Source: Trichobilharzia regenti
Taxonomy: Eukaryota; Platyhelminthes; Trematoda; Strigeidida; Schistosomatidae
DNA length: 64,000 nucleotides
Assembly: GCA_944472135.2 (NCBI GenBank)
Contig: OX235270.1
Location: 123,209,842-123,273,841, forward strand
Reading direction: 5' to 3'
Numbering within the stretch: the first letter of the stretch is position 1; every line of letters starts with the position of its first letter. Shown here in pieces: positions 56,628-64,000 of the stretch. The position numbers were made by a program, and so were the translations under genes. Under the pieces are notes generated by a model. That model was not told where the DNA came from. It saw only the letters and a program-made list of their open reading frames with translations, and made no database searches.

Positions 56628-57139
56628 ATTATTAGCTGACGATAGTAGCGACCAGTAAACTTGTGGAGAGACATCTTCAAGACAAACGTATGAGATATCA
56701 CTTCATGCGAAGTCGGTAACGTTTGCAAAACAATGAAGCTGAGTGGTTAGTACTTCACAAGAAGGCGGTATTATGCATCGTGTGATAAAGACTTTATCTA
56801 ATATTCTTACACCAACAAATCCATACGGTAAGACAATCTTCGAGCAGGTGTGTGTGTGTGTGTGCATCCTATGGTGATGTGTTTCGACAGGCATGTTGTA
56901 GGATGTGCTTGGCAGGCCACAGTGTTGGTGTAATAATTCCAACTGGGTCGAATGTCGAAGGTACACATGACGAAAGAGATTTCCTCGTTAGCTTCATGTT
57001 AGGATAACGTGTTTGAAAGTAAGTAGTAGTGTTAGTTAATAGATCCTATTTTGTACTTAGAATCCTCATTTTTCTCTTTAGATGGTAGAATATTGATGTT
57101 TGTTTCTATACGATTTCCCTCTGGTCAGTAGGCTATTTT
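56628..57139 (-). repeat. Long repeat, copy B, left part (BEL/Pao remnant)
   Basis: Matches copy A from about 1068 to 1573, including the Q-L-H-C-F-A-N-V-T piece (56703-56966). Interrupted at 57139 by RTE element 3. Confidence 0.9.
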
Positions 57140-59798
57140 ATTATTATTATTGTTCCCTTGGGTTCCTAGTGGAACATAGGGCTTCAACTGCACGTCTCCA
57201 CTAGCTTCTGTCTTCTGTTGTACTTTTCACCCGCATCCATGTTAGCCATACTGTTTCAACTCCTCTTCACACGATCTCCCCTATGTCCCACTCGCCGCTT
57301 CCCTTTCGGGTTCCACTCGAGCAATGGCCTGACGCGCGCGCGGTGTCATCCAGCGGTCTCCTCAGCGAGCGAGTGTCCAATCCTTCTCCAGTTTCTCCTG
57401 CATATTTGTAGGTTGGCGATTGGTTCTTGTTTTGTTTGTTCCTTCCCATAGTTTCTTGTTGGTGATTCTTTCCGGGCCGGCCATCTGATCTTCGGTATAG
57501 AGGGCAGACAGTTGTTGATAAAGGTCTGGTCTGCAACAGGCTGTTGGAAATATTCTGTGTGACTAGCCCGCCAAGTTTCTGATCCGTATTGAAGAACTGA
57601 CTGACTTGACGATTGTATTGAAAATCCGACTGAATTTTGTTGTTGATGCTGATCTCCGACCAGTTTGTCGGTTTTCACTTGTAAGTCTTCGATTGTGTGT
57701 GACATCAAGCATAAATCATCCGCGAAATCCAGATCTTCTAGGTTCTTCGCGTCGGTCCAAGATATCCCTGTCTTCTCGTTTCCCACTGTCTGACGCATAA
57801 TCCAGTCAGTCCACCACAATTAGGAATATCATTCATTGGTGATAATAAGCACCCTTGTCTGTCTGACTCCTGTGTTTATTCCAAACGCCCCGCTGAGTTT
57901 TCCGTTGTGGATCACTTGACATGTGCCGTTGTCGTGCAGCTGTTGAATAAGGTTGATGAATATTTGGGGTACGCCGTAGTACTCGAGTAGTTTCCAAATT
58001 ACTTCGCGGTCAACGCTGTCGAAGGCCTCAAAATCTATAAAGTTGAGGTACAGGTTTGATTTCCATTCCATGCTTTGTTCTGTGATGATGATGCGTAGAG
58101 CTACAATTTGGTCAGAACATGATTTGCCTGACTTTCCTGAATCCAGCTTGTTCTGGTCGGAGTTCTGTCTCCAGTGCGTCCTTTATTCTCCCCAGGATGA
58201 TGTGACTCAGGATTTTACTTGGCGTCGACAGGAGCATGATTTCTCGCCAGTTCTTGCAGAGTGGGGCCTAAGTCGTCCTTCTTTGGTAGTTTCACGAGGT
58301 AACCTTTCCTCCAGTCAGTAGGCACCTTTCACTCCTTACAGACCTTTTGGAATTTGGTGATTGGGTTCCCTTGACTGTCTTTTATAGGTTTCGCTTGTGT
58401 TGATCTCTTCCCAGATAGAGATTTGGTTATCTGATATAATGTCCTCAGGTCCCTTTTGGCTGCTGCCTTCTCAGCTTCAGTGGCGAGGTTGTCGTAGAAT
58501 CGTCTTTTGTCCTTGCTAGCATTCTTCTTCACTTCTTTGTCCAGTGCTGTGTAAGTTGAAGTCAGCGTCTTCTTCTCTTGTCCGTCCTTGCATTGAATCA
58601 TTTTCTCTTTCACCATTCTCCTCTCCTCTATTAGTTTCCAAGTGTCTGTTGAGAGCCATTCCTTGTCTTGTCTCTTCTTTCTTCCTAAAACCGTTGAACA
58701 CGTTTCGTTGAGAATCGCCTTCAGAGAGTTCCAATGTTCTTCCACGCATGATTCTTCAGTGATGTCGCATAGTGTTTCCTGCTTTGCTCTGACAGTTGGA
58801 GTGAAAGTGTCCTGCAGTAATTGAGTGTTAAACTTGCATTGTGGCCTATCCCCAGCTATCCTCGAGGCTTTAAGCATCACCTTGAAAGTCCTTTGTACTG
58901 GATAGTGGTCTGAACCCACATCTGCTCCTCTCCTCGACCTTGTATCCAGTAGGCTCCGTCTCCACTTTCTTGAAATTGAGATGAAGTCTATTTGGTTTTT
59001 GGTGTTTCCATCTGGTGAAATCCATGTCGCCTTGTGTTTGAAAACGCTGCCACCAATCACCAAATCATTGAAGGCTCAGAAGTCTGAGAAGAGTTCACCA
59101 TTGTCGTTCATTCCACCGAGGGCCTCTCGACCCATGGTGAGTTCTCTTCCTGTGTTGTCTCCTCCCAGCTTCGCATTCATGTCGCCCATCAGGATTTTGA
59201 TGTCGCCATTTGAGACGTTGTCCATTATTGCTTGTAGTTGTCTGTAGAACGCCTCCTTCTTCTCTTGTTCTGAGACGTTTGTAGGCGCATAGCATTGAAT
59301 GATTGTAACCTTCCTTCCTTTTGAGTTGAGCCTGGCTGTCATGATCCTGGAGGAGATTGGTTCCCACTGCATGAGAACCTTGGCTGCTGTTGGTGACATC
59401 ATGATGGTCACTCCCTTGGTGTGCTCGTGGTTGTCCTCTGTGTGACTGGAATAGATTATTGTCTCTCCAGTTGGTAGTTGGCACCTTCCAGTTCCCGTTC
59501 CATCTGCTCTCGCAGATTCCCAACACTTCTATTCTATATCTTCTCACTTCTCCGACTACCTGGGCAGCCTTTCCAGCTTCGTACATTGTACGAACAGTCG
59601 AGGTGCCCATCCTCACTTTTGCTTTCATCGAAAGAAAGCACATCGGATGACTGGCTTCCCGAAGACTAGCTTTCACCAGCCTGCGTCATTTCACTTCCCC
59701 GATTCCAGCGGAAATTGGGGCTATTGTTTATCTTTTTAGAAATTTTAATATATATTTATTCGTTCACGCTTCTGTAACAATTTGCTTCAGTTTTCCGA
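57140..59798 (-). mobile_element. RTE-clade LINE, element 3, inserted in copy B
   Basis: Minus-strand element about 2.66 kb long. The endonuclease is at 59676-59076 (G-I-C-E-S-R-W-N-G-N, Y-A-P-T-N-V-S, G-D-M-N-A-K-L-G), the linker at 59063-58329, the RT palm at 58071-57829 (D-F-E-A-F-D-S-V-D-R-E-V-I-W-K-L-L), the catalytic L-D-F-A-D-D-L-C near 57720, and the tail down to 57220. It is frameshifted throughout. The 3' end is an ATT/AAT tail at 57137-57155. It is flanked by GGCTATTTT (57131-57139) and GGTTATTTA (59799-59807), a probable imperfect TSD. Copies A and C show the uninterrupted site. Confidence 0.85.
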
Positions 59799-60716
59799 GG
59801 TTATTTAGTGAAAGCAAATCCGCCAGCTTTCAGAGTCTGCTCCAACTGGAAACAAATTAGCCGACACTCGTCAAAATAAAATTCTTCCCTAGCTACTTGA
59901 ATAACACCCTTATCGGACATATCAGTGTCATCTAGAGTGGTCCTTTGTAACGCAAACATGGTGCAACTTAATGAAGAGGTTGATCCATTGGAACGAACCT
60001 TCACCCTGTTATCTACTGTTTCCGTCTGCATGTTGCTTCTCTCTCCTCTAGCCACCACCATAAGAGTTTGATAGCACTTCGGTGATACAGAGGAACAACT
60101 CCTTAGTGAAAGATAGCTTCAATGTCTACGATGTTGTGAATTGGTCTGTGCGAAAATTTCATAAAGACGTCCACCAGATTATTCATCAGATCGGGACCAA
60201 GGTATAAATTGTTATTCAAAGATGTCCTTGTCCACTGTGAAGAGCAGTAGAATGCAATCCTTGATTTATTAGGCTTCTAATGAGGGAACACTGACTGAGT
60301 GGTGCGCCACATGCCAAACTTATCCGCTAACATAATCCTACCTGGTCATTTCAGCAAAGTCTCTTCCAACATATTGGGACGTAACATTGATATACTCTAC
60401 CTAAAGCTGAATCCTGAGTGGAAGGTTTCTTTAACGAATCCAATCCAATCAATGTCACTTTTCTGTTATTAAGTAGCTTTTGTTGACGACACCATGGAAA
60501 TGCTATCCGATAATGTTCATCTACTAATTGTATGGATTCAGACATGATACTGAGTGCTTCACGCCGTTGGACATACACGGATACACTGATACTTGTCTTG
60601 TCAAACTCACTCTTATAGAACCGATGAGACGTGGTCTCTGTTTTTTCTGTAGGTGATGTAAACTTCACTATGCTAGTTCCTCCAAAGAGTTCTACTCTAG
60701 AGTTCATGTAACATCC
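59799..60716 (-). repeat. Long repeat, copy B, right part (BEL/Pao remnant)
   Basis: Resumes the homology to copy A at about 1584-2492, with the degenerate F-Y-F-D-E-C RT piece (59801-60061) and the L-V-D-E-H-Y-R piece (60351-60707). The homology ends at CATGTAACATCC, as in copy A. Confidence 0.9.
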
Positions 60717-61299
60717 AGCCTAAAGAAGATTTAATAGCACAAGGTCGAATAACTCCACCAAACGTTTTGTCAATTGTTTTATGCACTTCTGGCACGTTAC
60801 AACCAACCTACATCTTAATCTCTTCATGTTTAACGTTTGTCAGAACTGCACCATGCAAATGGTGCGCAACTGTTTGTAGCTGAGTTAGTCCTTAACTGTT
60901 CATGCCTTTGAAACTTACCTGAGAGGAGGAATGTTCTGGGGAAACCTGTAGTTGAACCTGTTCATAGAATCGAGTGGAATTTTCTCAGTCTTCCCTTCTA
61001 GACCTATTTCTGTAGCTAGATCCTCGCAAGGAGCGTTGCATCTCACCCACCTTCCAGGTTGGACAAATTTTTCTTTATGTCCATCTAACACAGGCACTAC
61101 TGAGAACGCAATCTGACTCGTCACATCGCTTCACTGATATAAGAATAGAACTTGGGAACTTTGGTAGAGTATAATTCCATCATGGAGTGGATTTATTTGA
61201 TGAAAGCACACAGTGGTACAGTATTGTTATTCGCTGATGACGTTTTGGAGTACAGTTTATTGCTGCTCATAATCATATCATGGTACTCAGATAACTTTC
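60717..61299. other. Spacer with an unidentified ORF
   Basis: A 69-codon minus-strand ORF at 60915-61124 is protein-like (Q-P-G-R-W-V-R-C-N-A-P) but unrecognised. It could be more of the BEL/Pao or Penelope material. Confidence 0.35.
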
Positions 61300-62563
61300 C
61301 ACAGTGATTTCAAGGTATTTTGTGGGGTCCATTGTTCTCTCTAACTGGGTCACTAGGGCCCTTTAACCTACAGAGTTTGTTCCTTGATTGAGTTTGGAGG
61401 TTTGAATGCCACCCCAGTACACGCTGTATTAAGAATCCTATGTAGGTTTCCAGATGTCCCTTTCTTGTATGGTAAGACTGTGCACGCCTAAAGTTCTTTG
61501 TTATTTGTATTGTCGTCAATAGTTCCACTACTCTTCTTGCTTTTCTTGTCAGCTTCTGTGGTCTTCTTCATGAATTTTGTTGGATTTTTACTTCGAATCA
61601 GCACTCCTCCTTCCATCTGTTTTGTTTCGTTGGTTAGGTTTTCTGATGCACTACCTTGATTTGTATTGCTCGGTTAATTAGACACTTAACTATGCCCGCC
61701 TTTACAGATAACGGATGAGATGAATGAAAGCCTAAGTGTCGGTTAGAGTGAGCTGGATTTTTACAAATTCTAGTGCTTAGTCTACCTTCTCCTATCCGTT
61801 TTTTGTTCTACAGTTTAACATAGCTGATTCTCCTTGTTGATTTTCTGATTTAAGTGTAAATTTAGTTCCCTGTACTGTTGAGTTTTGCATGTGTAAATAA
61901 ACTGGAGATGTGTTCTGTCTTTGCAACACCGTGAAAGTGTCATCCAGACATCTGCACCATATCTCTGGGGTGGAGTTGAATGCTTTAAGAGCATAACTGG
62001 ATTCCTGAGATAATTTCCTCATCAGGTAACTTTGTGCTATGAGTGAGTTTGGAATCAGCAGTTAGTTGTTTTCCAACTGCTTCCAAAGCCATATTCATTG
62101 GTATATTAGTATAAAGACTGGTTATATGAAAACTAACCATTTTTGATTATTTCCTATTCGAGTATCACTCAACTGTAACATTTCATCTGAATTAGTTAGT
62201 CTCGAGTTTGAAGGATCTCTGGTGATACATAATATTAATGCTGAGTATATAGGTGACCACTAAGTAGGGGGTATTTCTGCAACCAACTTTTGATTTTATA
62301 GGATTATTAATCTTAATAATACTATATAGTTTAGTGTCATTGTTGGTTTCAGGCACTAGATTAAACCATTAAGACTCACTCCGTGATGGCTTCCTTCTGG
62401 GTACTAAATATACTGTAGACTTCTTAATCTTATTCTTTCTTGTATCTACAGGCTTCTTGCTCTCCTCATGTGGACCCGTTGTAATGTGATGAGGGCAGTT
62501 ATGAATAGATCGGAATACATCAGGAAATCCATTGCACATGGTATCACTGTGTACCTTAATCAA
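61300..62563 (-). pseudogene. Penelope-like element remnant (copy C and its extension)
   Basis: Reading minus strand from 62563: a basic N-terminal piece (62369-62563), the T-S-L-Y-T-N-I-P motif near 62130, the L-D-D-T-F piece (61792-62022), then downstream of the RT, with shifts, L-P-Y-K-K-G-x-S, V-A-F-K-P-P-N-S, G-P-H-K-I-P-C-N-H-C-G-K-L near 61320. The last is the cysteine segment leading to the GIY-YIG domain, but sequence diverges right after it and the endonuclease is missing. The extra base near 62513 relative to copy A opens the 62369-62563 frame. This is the most complete Penelope remnant in the window; still dead. Confidence 0.7.
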
Positions 62564-64000
62564 ATAAGGTTACTCCATGATCGCTCACATTGTTGTTCAT
62601 GTTTATTTCTTCATCCTGTTGAGAGTAAATGCGTGCGTCGTATTTAGTAACAAACATGAGTCCACGCTTTCTGTTTGGCAGTCGATGGTGTCTGTAAATA
62701 CAGTCCTAGTGGACTACTATTAGCTAACGTTAGTAGCGACCAGTAAACTTGTGGAGAGACATCTTCAAGACAAACGTATGAGATATCACTTCATGCGAAG
62801 TCGGTAACGTTTGCAAAACAATGAAGCTGAGTGGTTAGTACTTCACAAGAAGGCGGTATTATGCATCGTGTGATAAAGACTTTATCTAATATTCTTACAC
62901 CAACAAATCCATACGGTAAGACAATCTTCGAGCAGGTGTGTGTGTGTGTGTGCATCCTATGGTGATGTGTTTCGACAGGCATGTTGTAGGATGTGCTTGG
63001 CAGGCCACAGTGTTGGTGTAATAATTCCAACTGGGTCGAATGTCGAAGGTACACATGACGAAAGAGATTTCCTCGTTAGCTTCATGTTAGGATAACGTGT
63101 TTGAAAGTAAGTAGTAGTGTTAGTTAATAGATCCTATTTTGTACTTAGAATCCTCATTTTTCTCTTTAGATGGTAGAATATTGATGTTTGTTTCTATACG
63201 ATTTCCCTCTGGTCAGTAGGCTGTTTAGTGAAATTAAATCCGCTTGTTTTCAGAGTCTGCTCCGACTGGAAACAAATTAGCCGACACTCGTCAAAATAAA
63301 ATTCTTCCCTAGCTACTTGAATAACACCCTTATCGGACATATCAGTGTCATCTAGAGTGGTCCTTTGTAACGCAAACATGGTGCAACTTAATGAAGAGGT
63401 TGATCCATTGGAACGAACCTTCACCCTGTTATCTACTGTTTCCGTCTGCATGTTGCTTCTCTCTCCTCTAGCCACCACCATAAGAGTTTGATAGCACTTC
63501 GGTGATACAGAGGAACAACTCCTTAGTGAAAGATAGCTTCAATGTCTACGATGTTGTGAATTGGTCTGTGCGAAAATTTCATAAAGACGTCCACCAGATT
63601 ATTCATCAGATCGGGACCAAGGTATAAATTGTTATTCAAAGATGTCCTTGTCCACTGTGAAGAGCAGTAGAATGCAATCCTTGATTTATTAGGCTTCTAA
63701 TGAGGGAACACTGACTGAGTGGTGCGCCACATGCCAAACTTATCCGCTAACATAATCCTACCTGGTCATTTCAGCAAAGTCTCTTCCAACATATTGGGAC
63801 GTAACATTGATATACTCTACCTAAAGCTGAATCCTGAGTGGAAGGTTTCTTTAACGAATCCAATCCAATCAATGTCACTTTTCTGTTATTAAGTAGCTTT
63901 TGTTGACGACACCATGGAAATGCTATCCGATAATGTTCATCTACTAATTGTATGGATTCAGACATGATACTGAGTGCTTCACGCCGTTGGACATACACGG
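61644..64000 (-). repeat. Long repeat, copy C (continues beyond the window)
   Basis: Matches copy A from base 1 to about 2357 with only a few differences (near 62083, 62318-62322 and a 1-base indel near 62513). It reaches the window end without divergence, so the repeat is longer than seen. It contains BEL/Pao pol pieces at 62791-63054, 63194-63481 and 63771-63998. Confidence 0.93.

Overview
This window looks like repeat-dense, gene-poor nuclear DNA from a schistosome-type trematode. The evidence is the mix of elements: RTE-clade LINEs of the SR2 type (endonuclease plus reverse transcriptase), CR1/SR1-like LINEs, BEL/Pao LTR elements, Penelope-like fragments, a Merlin-type transposase remnant and ATT-tailed 3' ends. 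I see no bacterial operons, rRNA genes or CRISPR arrays. The genus is an inference from element families; no host gene is recognised well enough to name.

The dominant structure is a direct tandem duplication of about 17.85 kb. Copy 1 is about 5016-22864 and copy 2 about 22865-40711, with an offset of 17,849 falling to 17,846 after one microsatellite. By eye I found only about 20 differences. The left breakpoint lies inside the YADD motif of an RTE reverse transcriptase and the right breakpoint inside a BEL/Pao gag gene. Each unit holds, in order: the RTE C-terminus (+); a short LINE 3' fragment with a 15-bp target-site duplication (TSD); a decayed RTE element (-); a solo LTR with TSD GTGAC; a second RTE C-terminus (-); a nested CR1 complex (+) interrupted by another CR1 3' segment, a nearly complete second LINE ('LINE C') and a tRNA-headed SINE; and the 3' half of a BEL/Pao element (-). 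Copy 2 runs on through the whole BEL/Pao element: 358-bp LTRs at 37748-38105 and 41354-41711, 5-bp TSD CTACT, and an intact 651-aa Gag but no pol. Gag is broken by a 1-base deletion in copy 1.

Flanking regions. 1-2492 (copy A), 56628-60716 (copy B, split by an RTE insertion) and 61644-64000 (copy C, running off the window) are three near-identical copies of minus-strand BEL/Pao pol remnants. In A and C these adjoin a Penelope-like reverse transcriptase remnant. A and C are 61,643 bp apart, so a larger duplication may be present. 3311-3971 is a hAT-like MITE with an 8-bp TSD. 42235-45960 holds a Penelope C-terminal fragment truncated by a near full-length RTE element, which itself carries a 197-bp CR1 3' insertion with TSD GCATTAT. 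46574-47175 is a Merlin transposase remnant. 47176-56627 is sparser, with RTE fragments, short dispersed repeats, unidentified minus-strand coding-like ORFs (48243-49081) and one candidate terminal exon of a host gene (54462-54749).

The elements interact as layers of insertion that can be ordered in time: CR1 body, then CR1 tail in its (TA)n tract, LINE C in its RT and the SINE in its 3' UTR, then the large duplication, then the gag frameshift. The SINE and LINE C share a 3' tail, which suggests the SINE borrows the LINE C machinery.
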